Shown here one piece after another: positions 54,535 to 64,000 of a DNA stretch of 64,000 bases. The notes below the pieces were generated by a model that saw only the letters and a list, made by a program, of their open reading frames with translations, had not been told where the DNA came from and did not search any database. Location of the stretch: assembly GCA_047967505.1 (NCBI GenBank), contig CM106541.1, one strand, 5' to 3'. Origin of the DNA: Dipteris shenzhenensis (taxonomy: Eukaryota; Polypodiophyta; Polypodiopsida; Gleicheniales). Made by a program: the position numbers and the translations under genes. Positions within the stretch are counted from its first letter, which is position 1; each line of letters starts with the position of its first letter.

Positions 54535-57500
54535 ATGTCTTCATCTTCAACAAGTAGCTCCATTGAGGATGAATCCCTCTGTATCCACCATAGTGAAATG
54601 TGGTTGCAGCAAAAAATCAAATGTATGCATGATCGATGTCGAGGAAACATGTATCGTTCACGCAGGATTACACTCAATCACATCTCAAAGTATCGAGAAT
54701 GGGATGCGATTGTAAACATGATAAGTGTTAAAGAGTTAAGGTTGATTGAGATACCTATGGGTGTTCATATGTTTGAGTTATGATCCCGTTTTAATTTGAT
54801 ACAGGATGCAGTGCCACACCCGCATATGTTGCCCTATGCTCGCTGTGAGGAGGCGAAGCGTCGGCGATATGAGGTGGGATCTTCAAGAGGGATCGTTATG
54901 GATGCATGGAGTGATGGCGATAGTAGCCCTCCACCATTACCTCATGAAGCCATGGAGGAGGAGGTGTTTGATGATATGGTGCAGGATTTATATGTCCATC
55001 AAGGGAGGGATGATAGCATGGAGCAAGATGATCGTTTTATGCAGCATTGACTCCACTATTTGAGGGGTGCACATTCTTTGTTCTACGTGCCTCCCTTGAG
55101 TTACTAAACTTGCAAACCATCTATGGATGGAGCAATGCAAGTTTGAGTGCATTACTCAAGTAAGCTTTAAAGTCTATTTTGCAAACATGGTGAATTATGC
55201 TAGTGGGTCAATTACTCGAATGCTTTTCCTCATTTATGGTCTTCACGTGTAGGCTATTGTGTAAAATGCTTCCAAGGGAGAATAAATTACCGACCTCAAG
55301 AGATATGGCAAGGTGACATGTGACCTCTCTTGGAGGATTAAAGTTACAAGCGCATCCATGCATGCGTCAATGATTGCATTTTGTTTCATGGACTACATAA
55401 GGATGCAAGAGAGTGCCCTACTTGTGCAGAGGCAAGATATAGAGCAGATCTCAAAACTTTGGACGTGCCTCGTAAGGTTCTACGACATTTTCCCATAATC
55501 CCTCACATGCAACATATGTTCATGAGCAAATCCATTGCAGAGCTCATGTCATGGCATTCCTCCCATGGCAAGTGGAGAACTCCTGCAGACTCTCCTGCAT
55601 GGAAGCATATTGAAGACACATGGCCAAGCTTCAAGGAAGAACCTAGGAGATTGGGACTTGGATTGGGTATGGACGGTGTGAACCCATTTGGTCTCAAAAG
55701 CACCTCTTACAGTGTATGGCCAGTGATACTGGTGAATTATAATCTTCCACCCTTTATGGCTATTAAGAAAGGACATGTTATGCTGTCCCTTCTAATTCTA
55801 GGGAAACATAAAGTCAAAAATCCTGATGTTTATTTGGAGCCTTTGATTGATGAGCTAGAGATACTTTGGAGAGGTATCGAGGTGCATGATGTGAGCAGGC
55901 CTCCCTTGTCACGAGACTTCAACTACAAAGCAGTCTTGATGTGGACAATGCATGACTTCCTAGGCTATGGCGAGTGTTCAGGTAAGCATTGCACTTCTAG
56001 TTATGAATAGGCAAAGGATGTGGCACCCTAAATCCACCGTCAACTCTTAATTGCGTCTATTATTTAGGTCTCACTACATCGGGTTACCATGCATGTCCTG
56101 TTTGTGGTCCTTCGCTAGTTGCCTCACATGCAAATGCATTGAATAAGGTCATCTATGAGAATCACCATCGATTTCTCCCACCTGATCATCCTAGATATGT
56201 TGCCCCTTGGAATGAAGTTCTCCCACAATCACTCACCATGGGAGATTGGATGAGAATTTGGGACGGTTCCACAACTCCTCCACCACTTGGCATGAGCCGG
56301 TAAGGGTTTGTAACTATTGTGTGCTATATTGACTGGAAATAAAGATTGCCCACTAACACTTTATTTTGTTTAGATACTCCATCTTTTATCGTTTATCATA
56401 TTGGTCCCACCTCAAGATCAATCACCTGCTTGATCCCATGCATATCTTCAAGAATGTGGCATCTACCATTTGGGAGCATCTAAATGGGACACGAGATTCC
56501 GTAGGCATAAGGGAGGATCTATGGATGGAGCAATGCAAGTTTGAATGCATTACTCAAGTAAGCTTTAAAGTCTATTTTGCAAACATGGTGAACAATGCTT
56601 CAAGGAAGAACCTAGGAGCTTGAGACTTGGATTGGGTATGGACTGTGTGAACCCATTTGGTCTCAAAATCACCTCTTACAGTGTATGGCCAGTGATATTG
56701 GTATATTATAATCTTTCACCCTCTATGGCTATTAAGAAAGGACATGTTATGTTGTCCCTTCAATCCCACGGAAACATAAAGTCAAAAATCCTGATGTTTA
56801 TTTGGAGCCTTTGATTCATGAGCTAGAGATACTTTGGAGAGGTATCGAGGTGCATGATGTGAGCAGGCCTCCCTCGTCATGAGACTTCAACTACAAAGCG
56901 GTCTTGATGTGGACGATACATGACTTCCCAGGCCATGGCGAGTGTTCAGGTAAGCATTGCACTTTTAATTATGAGTAGGCAACGGATGTGGCACCTTGAA
57001 CCCACATTCAACTCTTAATTGCATCTATTATTCAGGTCTCACTACATCGGGTTACCATGCATGTCCTGTTTGTGGTCCTTCACTACTTGCCTCATGAGCA
57101 GATGCATTGAATAAGGTCATCTATGAGAATCACCATCGATTTCTCCCACCTGATCATCCTAGATATGTTGCCCCTTGGAATGAAGTCCTCCCACAATCAC
57201 TCACCGCGGGAGATTGGATGAGAATTTGGGACGATTCCATGACTCCTCCACCACTTGGCATGAGCCGGTAAGGGTTTGTAACTATTGTGTGCTATATTTG
57301 CTGGAAATAAAGATTACCCGCTAACACTTTATTTTATTTAGATACTCCATCTTTTATCGTTTACCATATTGGTCCCACCTCAAGATCAATCACATGCTTG
57401 ATCCCATGCATATCTTCAAGAATGTGGCATCTACCATTTGGGAGCATTTGAATGGGACACGAGATTCCGCAAGCATAAGCGAGGATCTACGTACCACAGG

Positions 57501-58617
57501 GAGGATGCATGAAGCATGGCCACAAGAGAGACCAAATGGGCATGTTTTTTTACATCGTGCAATGTGGATGTTATCAAAGCTAGAGATGGTGATGGTGAAG
57601 CGTGCTATTACTACAATTCGTACTCCCACTGGATGCATGAGGTGTTTGAAGGGAGCCTTTACAAAGAGCAAGAAAAGAGGTGTAGAGCAATTATATGGCT
57701 TGAAATCTCATGATTGGCACAAGATGCTCCAAGTAAGTATTTTATGTGCATAATATCTTTTTCCTTTCAAATTTGTGAGTGAATAATTATAAGCAACTAA
57801 TCAACCACCTCCTCGTGGGTTCAGTTCATACTACCTACTAGCATTTCACGTAGTGCATCAAAGGACGTGAAAGATTGTATTTACAAGATGGGCGAGCTTG
57901 TGAGGTACTTTACATGATACAAAATATGATGCATATCAATGCTCCATGCAAGGTGTTCATATTGCTAATATGGTGTACTTTTTCATTTCTAGGTATGTGA
58001 GCTCAAAGGAAATAGATCCCACCACGCTTGAGAATGCTCGAGTTATGTCAGTGGAGGTGGTTTGTTTAGTAGAGGAGACACTTCCACGTTCTATTCTCAC
58101 AAGCTAACTACATCTCATAGTGCATTTGGTGGATGAGATTGCTATATGCAGTACTATACATGCACAATGGTTGTTCTTCCTCGAGCGCTTCATGAAGACC
58201 TTGAAGGGTTTTGTGAGACAAAATGCAAGACCCGAAGGTAGCATGGCTGAGGGTTGGTTGGTACAAGAGTCACTTGTATATATTTCTGAGTTTTTTGTTG
58301 ACGTGTATAGCTCTCTCCCACAACTATGGAGAGATGATGAAGATCTAAGGATGACCTCTATTGTGCCTCAAGGGAAAGGACGCAACAAAGTAATAGACAT
58401 GAAGTTGCATAATAGTATCAATCTCTATTGCATGCTTAATAGTGATGTGATGAAAAGATGGGTGACAAGATACGAGGATGCAAAGGCAAGAAGACAAGAA
58501 GAAAGGGCCCTCTTTCATACACACCACGGATCTTCTGTGCCATACCCTCAGTATCGAGATTGCATTGAATTAGAGAGTTGGGGTGTTGATGAAGAGGGTT
58601 CACCTTTGTATACATAG
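54535..58617 (+). pseudogene. TNP2-type transposase of CACTA #3, with internal duplication
   Basis: ATG at 54535 after a possible splice acceptor (MSSSSTSSSIEDESLCIHHS, then CDRCRG-like HDRCRGNMYRS with the first Cys changed to His). The Trp lost in #2 is kept. Next are DAWSDGDSSPPPLPHEAMEE, a frameshift after QDDRFM (55040), CPTCAEARYRADLKTLDVP, DGVNPFGLKSTSYSVWPVIL and GYHACPVCGPSLVASHAN. The unit 55123-56520 is repeated as 56521-57488 with an internal deletion, which breaks the gene. After it come TTGRMHEAWPQERPNGHVFL, LKSHDWHKMLQ and the DUF4218-like RFMKTLKGFVRQNARPEGSM ... EGWLVQESLVYISEF, ending at ~58560. Inactive. Confidence 0.87.
55123..57488 (+). repeat. Tandem segmental duplication inside TNP2 #3
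   Basis: 56521-56594 copies 55123-55196. Sequence from 56598 then matches 55629 onward at an offset of 968-969 until 57488 (=56520). This is a tandem copy of 55123-56520 lacking about 434 bp in the second copy. Copies differ by scattered substitutions, so it is not recent. Confidence 0.9.
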
Positions 58618-58683
58618 TACTTTGGTCTTCTATGGGCCAGAAGGGAGGTGACCCTTTTTTAGCTATGTTTTTGATGTCGATGA

Positions 58684-58908
58684 AGCGGAAGTGTATTTTC
58701 TTGGGCTGCAATGAAGAGGTGAAGGGTTACTGTCTCTATAATCCTGTTACCAAGGAGGTAGTAGTAAGTCGCGATGTGGTTTTCTCTGAACAGCCGCATC
58801 AATTGGAGGAGGATGTTTCCTTCCCAGACAACCAGGACCAGGATATCCATCCAGTACAACCACCAACAGCAGACCAAACTCCCCCAATGGTGCTTGGGAG
58901 GATTCAAC
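58684..58908 (+). pseudogene. Copia B integrase C-end/linker fragment, forward
   Basis: CIFLGCNEEVKGYCLYNPVT ... SRDVVFSEQPHQLEED ... TPPMVLGRIQ matches 16496-16718 of the nested copia B element. It sits inside the tail of CACTA #3. Confidence 0.9.
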
Positions 58909-59060
58909 ATATCATCATCATCATCGTCCTCATCTTGCTGGCCTGATCCTTGGTCCTCGTGAGCTATGCCTACCCCTTGAACCTCGTGGACATGGAGGTG
59001 ATGATGATTGTGATACAAGAGAGGAGGATGATCATGAGATAGGAGATACAGATATTGCAT

Positions 59061-59230
59061 AGTTGACCAAGTGTTTTTGCGCCCTTCTTTGCTCCTCTAA
59101 TCTCTTGGACCAGCAGTGTTCGGATGATTCCTCCTCAATGGATGGAGGTTCTCTACCGTCCAAAAGCTACTTTACCCACTCTGGGAATGGCCGTTGCTGT
59201 TGTGGTTCTGCAGGCTCTTCTTCCTATTCA
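59061..59230 (-). pseudogene. Copia B linker fragment, inverted
   Basis: Reverse complement of about 16722-16895: CTCTAATCTCTTGGACC, TCGGATGATTCCTCCTCAAT and CAAAAGCTACTTTACCCACT all match that stretch. It continues, in the opposite orientation, nearly where the forward fragment 58684-58908 stops, with 152 bp of CACTA tail between. Confidence 0.88.
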
Positions 59231-59231
59231 A

Positions 59232-59234
<3 letters not shown>

Positions 59235-59263
<29 letters not shown>

Positions 59264-59265
59264 CA
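59235..59265. repeat. (GTA)n microsatellite
   Basis: About nine uninterrupted AGT/GTA trinucleotides directly after the inverted copia fragment. Confidence 0.95.
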
Positions 59266-60009
59266 GTTTGCATATACTTCGCCATGTATATCATTTTGTA
59301 TATCGGCTCTTTTGAGTGATTTTGTATCACCATTTTCGAAAGGGTAATTTTGTAACAAACAATGTTGTATATCTTCGACATGTATATGCTTTTGTTGCTC
59401 GATCATTTCATTTGAGCGATTTTGTATTATCCTTTTCGCAAGGGAAATTTTGTAATAAAAAACTTTTTTTTGTAATTACAACAAAAAAAACATTAGTGGG
59501 GCAACATAGGGATTTCTATGTCCCTGTTTAGCCCCACTAATGCTTTTTTTTAAAGTTCTGTTAATCATCGCTATATAGCGACGTTTACTAGTGTCGCTAT
59601 ATAGCAATGATTATCGGTGTCGCTATATAACGACGTTTTATAGAGACTCTTCTTTTTCGACGCTTATAATGACGTTTGTGTCCGTTTAAAAAAAAAATTT
59701 AATGTAAAAAACGTCGGTATTTTTGTTGGAAAAGGGTCTATGCCTTGTCGTGAGGGGGAGGGAGAGAGAGGGAGGGAGGGAGAGAGAGAGAGAGGGGGGG
59801 AGGGAGATTCGTAATTTGAAATTTAAATTTCAAAAAGTGGCCCCCACCCCTCATTGATGGGGGGAGAGGTGGGCTGAAATGTGGGCTTAACCCACCTAGG
59901 TTGCATTGGTTAGGCCTCTTTGGGACCCTCCAAGCCCCTTGCATTATCACACTAAGCATTCCCTAATCCATTCCTTATGAGGCCCTTTTGAGACCCCAAT
60001 TCTCCCCTA
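59266..60009. other. Mixed repeat fragments, no gene
   Basis: Two diverged copies of a GTATATCATTTTG...AGCGATTTTGTAT...AAGGG(T/A)AATTTTGTAA block (59285-59460). There is a 52-bp hairpin at 59491-59542 with CATTAGTGGGGC arms, palindromic CGCTATATAGCGA words at 59570-59640, and a GA-rich run at 59749-59805. Confidence 0.65.
59560..59660. repeat. CACTA #1-like subterminal repeat fragment
   Basis: Three GTCGCTATATAGCGAC-like palindromes, as at 21980-22115 in the right end of CACTA #1. Confidence 0.65.
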
Positions 60010-60330
60010 ATGAGTTTTGTTGTAGTTGTCGGTAAAGGCCCCTCTCCATTTGTTAACTATATCTTTTCTGCAAAAATTTAGGGGCATGGGACCCCAAACA
60101 CTCCAAGAAAACGAAATGGAATAAAGTAAGTGTGAGAGTCTACCAATCAAAACAATCTTTTTGCCTTTTTCTTTTATGGAATAAGAATAAATAAGGATTA
60201 AGCATGGTTTGTTACTCATACATAATGATGTGCAGCTCAAACCAAATGACATATAGCCTTGTGAGAATTGTTTTTTCATCCCCTACCTATGTGGAAACTT
60301 GGAGATCTCTAAATCATCAATGAAGGAGTA
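60010..60330 (-). repeat. Dispersed repeat, inverted partner of 50563-50850
   Basis: Reverse complement shares the ordered blocks listed for 50563-50850. The two copies lie on either side of CACTA #3 in opposite orientation. Confidence 0.75.
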
Positions 60331-60539
60331 TTGATGTACGTGGCTATCCTCGACAATGGCACAAAAACTGTATAATCCCGACATGGTGACTCATATGTTG
60401 TTGGGATCTAGTTGATACACCATGAGGTACTTGCTCCAAGCAACTTTGGCTGAAGAGCAATGTGTGCAAATGTCATTCACTAGTGTCACTTTAGCAACTC
60501 CTGGCTCATTGCAGTTGTGAATCCATAAGAGACGAAGTG

Positions 60540-60760
60540 GGAGAGGAGTAGGGAATGGAGATCAAGGGAGAGGGAGTATGCAAGGAGAATGGGAATGGAG
60601 AAGGGAGGGGAGTAGGGAATGGAGAAGGGAGAGGAGTAGGGAATGGAGAAGAGAGAGGGAGTATGCAAGGGGAATGGAGAAGGGAGAGGGAGTATGCAAG
60701 GAGAATGGAGAGGGAGTATGCAAGGAGAAGGGGAAGGGGGAAAGAGAACATGGCATTCAA
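60540..60760. repeat. Purine-rich minisatellite (GGGAATGGAGAAGGGAGAG)
   Basis: Seven or so irregular copies of a 20-27 bp unit, interspersed with GAGTATGCAAGGAGAATGG. Open frames through it are low complexity. Confidence 0.9.
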
Positions 60761-61161
60761 GAAAGGCGTGAAGATGAAACAAGAGCCAACTTCAAGAGAA
60801 GAAGAGAGCTTGCATTCCAACGTGAGCACATAATAATTGAAGACCCAAAGTTTTAAGTCAACTACTTGGCCTTTTACACATGCCACCTTTTGAAGGGAGG
60901 GCCAACCCTATTCTCTCTATGACTCTCTTTCCTCATTCTTTTACAATCATCTTGGTCCCATCTGGTGCCAAGGGACCATCTTAGCTTTATAGACTTTTTG
61001 TCATCCATGGACAAATGACATTGCCAACCAATGTAGTTAACACTCATATTTGATGGGATTAAGCTCATACCAAGGCCACATTGATGGAGTTATGATGTTT
61101 GTTAATTTCATATTGAACATGAACATATTCTTACCCAACTTCCAATGGGTATTCTCACTAC
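60761..61161. other. No gene seen
   Basis: About 400 bp of unassigned sequence before the terminus of CACTA #4. Confidence 0.45.
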
Positions 61162-62250
61162 CACAACAACATAAACCAACTATAGACATGCTTGGTAGAT
61201 GTGCAAAATAGTAGGCGCATCTAGTGTCGCTTGAAATATAGAGAAATTATGGGTGCATCTAATTGCGTGTCTAACAGCTTGTCTATTTGTGCGTGTATTA
61301 ACACGTCTATTTGCATGTCTACACTGAGAAAATATGGGCTTGTCTAACATTACATTTATCAGAGCTTCTATTTGTGCATGTATTAGTGCGTTTACATTGA
61401 GACTTAGATGCGTATTTAGACACATATTTAGATGCAAAATAGAGAATACAAAAAGTGAGATTTTGGTGTACATCATTGCTTTCCAAACATTGCCCATGAT
61501 TACCAAAGCACATTATTTTAACAAAAACATCAATGCTTTTTTGCAAGCCCACATATATAATAATTAAGTGAGGTGAGGAGAATGAGACAATATGTAAAAT
61601 AGTTTTGCCAATATCAATGATGGGCTACGGTTCAATCTCATCCTCAATGAGATCAACCCTTGCCAAGCTATCTACTTCAAATTCCAAACAAGTGTTTAGA
61701 TCTACAAATACATTCAACCCACTACTACTTGTGCTACTCATGTGCTCATCGAAATCAGCATCACCAATGGTAGGCTCGTCCTCATGGGTAATGGCCTCAA
61801 TATCTGTATCTCCTATCTCATGATCATCCTCCTCTCTCGTATCACGGTCATCATCACGTCCATGGCCATGATCATCCTCCATACGCTCCATATTAGTAAA
61901 TGTACTATACATCACTTTGGAACGTGGCATAATAGGTATGACATGCCACCATCTATAATTACGCACCATTGGTTGATAGACAATCTAATTCAAACACAAA
62001 TACAATCATGTTATTTTCCTTGCACCAAATATTTAAAAGCGAGTATTTTTATATGTGTGCACAATACTTGTTCACATTGTTGCCCTAGTACTAGTGTGTC
62101 CTTCCTACTTTGCCAAAACTTTGTGGAGTCAATAGTTACAAAGCCACTTGCATGGCATTTGATTGTTGCATGAGGGCCTCTTTCCACCACATCCTTAAAC
62201 CACGTTACATCCAAAACATACACAAAGAAGCTTCAAAAGTCAAGCTTAAT
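61162..62250 (-). mobile_element. CACTA-type element #4, transposase-side end only
   Basis: Terminus CACAACAACATAAACC at 61162, subterminal repeats 61183-61430, then a minus-strand transposase tail (YRWWHVIPIMPRSKVMYSTF ... DIEAITHEDEPTIGD) and part of the DUF4216-like exon (DVTWFKDVVERGPHATIKCH, 62150-62215). It parallels 29134-30235 of #2 closely and stops at about 62250. The 5' remainder is missing. Confidence 0.85.
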
Positions 62251-62429
62251 TTCAGTTAGTGATTAATATTGCATGTGTAATGTATAACTTACCTTGTATT
62301 TATACCAAATCAGCTTTTGGAGCTTTAATTAGCTACTCTTTTCCATTTTACATTTGCTCTAGATCCTTAGATAAAGGGAATATTTAATTTAAGACCTTCT
62401 AGCCTATCTTGTGATCTTCGCATTGATCT
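62251..62429. other. Unassigned junction sequence
   Basis: Short AT-rich stretch between the broken CACTA #4 and the gypsy fragment. Confidence 0.4.
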
Positions 62430-63377
62430 GTCTAAATGAATTTGACGAGGAGCTTATATAGGGGCCTTGCAATCATGGCATACCTTAGTATGAATCGTCT
62501 ATAGTATCCAACATGTCCCATAAAGACTTGAATTCCCTTGGCATTTAGCGGGGGGGAATTCCATGATGATCTTTATTTTGTCCATGTCAGTTGCAATCCC
62601 ATGTCAAGAGACTCTGTCCCGTGTGACCAAGAACGTGTGACCAAGAATTGACATTTTAGAGGATTTAAAGAGATCCATACTCCCTACATTTTTTAAGAAC
62701 TTCAAGGCATTTCAAGTGATCCTTTTTTCTTGAGTGTATGCACAAGTCATCGAGGAAGACTTGTAGGAACTTGTTGAGAAATTCCTTGAAGGCGGTGTAC
62801 ATTACCCTTTGAAAACTAGTAGATGGGGCATTGCATAAGCCAAATGGCATGACTCTGTATGCAAAAATATCCCATTCTATGGCAAATGCTATCTTTGCCT
62901 AATCTTGAGATGCAATTTGTACTTGGTTGTACCCGTTGAACCCATCCAAGAAGCTATACACTTCAAATCCTGCTACCCTTTCTAAAACTATTTCAATTAA
63001 TGGTAGGGGATAATGATCTCTGGTTGTTGCTGTATTGATGTTCTTGAGATTCACACATATTTTGAGCTTCTTGTTTTTCTTAGGAACAATCACAATTGGT
63101 GACACCCAATTGGTATGCTCGGTCTCATAAATCAAACCAGCCTCCAGTAGTTTTTCTAGTTCTTCATAGACATGGGTGCCATACTTGGGATTTGTCCTGT
63201 AAGGTCCACATACCTTTGGTTTGGATCCTTCCCTTATTGGTATGGTATGTATTGCAACTTTTGGGGAAATCCCTTTCATTTATTTGTAGAACCATGCCAT
63301 GCAATCTCTATATTCCATTGGCAATGCTTTCAATTCATTTTCTTCTTCTAGAGTGAGTGACAGAGGTAATTCGTCTG
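62430..63377 (-). pseudogene. Ty3/gypsy reverse transcriptase fragment
   Basis: Read on minus: KALPMEYRDCMAWFYKEMKG-like start (a stop after FYK), VCGPYRTNPKYGTHVYEEL, WVSPIVIVPKKNKKLKICVN, YSFLDGFNGYNQVQIA, MPFGLCNAPSTSFQRVM, FLDDLCIHSRKKDHL, then GHVGYYRRFI at ~62500. This is the gypsy RT order, with FLDD in place of Y/FVDD. It breaks off where copia B begins at ~63378. Stops are present and no LTR is seen. Confidence 0.9.
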
Positions 63378-64000
63378 AAGAACCCAAGTGTCTTGAAGAG
63401 GCACAGGGTGATGATAGGTGGATGGAAGCTATGTAGTCGGAGTATGGATCCATAATGAAGAACAACACTTGGGACCCTATGAATCAACCACCAAAATGCA
63501 AGATAATCAGCACCAAGTGGGTGTACAAGACCAAGTACAAGTCCGACGGCACGGATAAGTACAAGGCTCGGCTCGTGGCAAAAGGATTTGCACAGGTACA
63601 TGGTTTTGATTATCAGGATACTTTTGCTCCCACAGCTCGACTAACCACAATTTGCAGTATTTTGGCCTTAGCTACCCAGGGAAGTTGGCCCGTGTTTCAG
63701 ATGGATGTAAAATCTCCCTTTCTGAATGGAGATCTCAAGGAGGAGTATACGTGGAACAACCACTAGGTTTTGTGATCCCCGGTTTAGAAGGTAAAGTCTA
63801 TAAACTAAAGAAGGCACTTTACAGGCTAAAACAGGCCCCACGAGCATGGTACCAGTAGATTGATGCCTACTTTCTGCAAAACGGGTTTAGGAGGAGCCCA
63901 TCTGATGCAAATTTGTATATCTATAGAGAAGGAGGTAGGTGTATGATCACGGTCCTTTATGTGGATGACCTTGTCATAACAGGGAACCATGAAGAGAAGA
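63378..64000 (+). pseudogene. Copia B reverse transcriptase fragment, runs off the window
   Basis: Begins EPKCLEEAQGDDRWMEAM, matching 16925 of the nested copia B, followed by [68 protein letters not shown] and the start of YVDDLVITG at ~63960. Stops occur at 63434 and 63857 and there is a frameshift near 63750. The start is joined directly to the gypsy fragment. Confidence 0.92.

Larger units (their letters stand above)
51599..59060 (+). mobile_element. CACTA-type element #3, same family as #2, 3' end broken
   Basis: The left terminus CACAACAAGACAAAGCAC at 51599 is identical over 18 bp to the inverted right end of #2. It has the accessory gene on minus (52248-53699), a central repeat region (53765-54475) and TNP2 on plus (54535-58617). 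It ends in an acidic-tail fragment (58909-59060) interrupted by copia B pieces. The transposase-side terminus is missing here. Confidence 0.85.

Noticed and set aside
61156-61162. CACTAC as the terminus of CACTA #4
   Set aside because: Tempting because it matches the superfamily name, but comparison with #2 and #3 and the TTT duplication put the end at CACAACAAC, 6 bp inside.

Overview
The window looks like repeat-dense nuclear DNA of a land plant. The evidence is two families of Ty1/copia elements whose primer-binding sites match plant initiator-Met tRNA (TGGTATCAGAGC), a Ty3/gypsy fragment, a Helitron Rep/helicase fragment, a MULE-like SWIM transposase, and several En/Spm (CACTA-type) elements with TNP2 transposases carrying DUF4218/DUF4216-like regions. 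There is also one intronless nepenthesin-type aspartic protease gene. Nothing in the window fixes the species. The multi-exon ParB-like/amino-methyltransferase gene makes me favour a seed-free plant (bryophyte, lycophyte or fern), but this is inference.

Layout. 1-4251: minus-strand copia family A, with a 2,664-bp tandem duplication whose left copy runs off the window. A is inserted into minus-strand copia family B (4252-6178). 6190-9392: simple repeats, a Helitron fragment (6555-7108) and low-complexity tracts. 9393-13976: plus-strand, 5'-truncated copia A copy with a complete 3' LTR. 13977-22199: decayed plus-strand CACTA element (#1), interrupted by a complete but internally deleted copia B element (15277-18860) with a perfect TCCTT target duplication. 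22200-27084: AT-rich, no recognisable gene, several repeat arrays. 27085-37910: minus-strand MULE-like gene split by a complete 7.4-kb CACTA-type element (#2, 29134-36552; TTT duplication, CACAACAA termini) that has two divergent genes. 37911-40330: a MITE with 8-bp duplications, an array of alternating inverted repeats and a pyrimidine-rich minisatellite. 41390-45371: decayed multi-exon gene with a ParB-like segment followed by a beta-order amino-methyltransferase segment. 47078-47487: inverted-repeat element with a tRNA-like promoter core. 48679-50133: the aspartic protease, the only clearly intact gene. 51599-59060: second copy of the two-gene CACTA element (#3, plus strand) with an internal tandem duplication and a scrambled tail. 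59061-62250: fragments including a partial copy (#4). 62430-63377: gypsy reverse transcriptase. 63378-64000: copia B reverse transcriptase, running off the window.

How the parts relate. Nearly everything is nested or broken transposons, so relative ages can be read from the nesting: copia B into CACTA #1, copia A into copia B, CACTA #2 into the MULE-like gene. In CACTA #2/#3 a transposase gene and a second, divergently transcribed gene flank a central cluster of GCGTCTA-type repeats, and the same repeats fill both termini. This suggests one DNA-binding protein that acts on both ends and on the shared promoter. The most unusual coding content is the ParB-like/methyltransferase gene. The host gene most likely to be functional is the aspartic protease.
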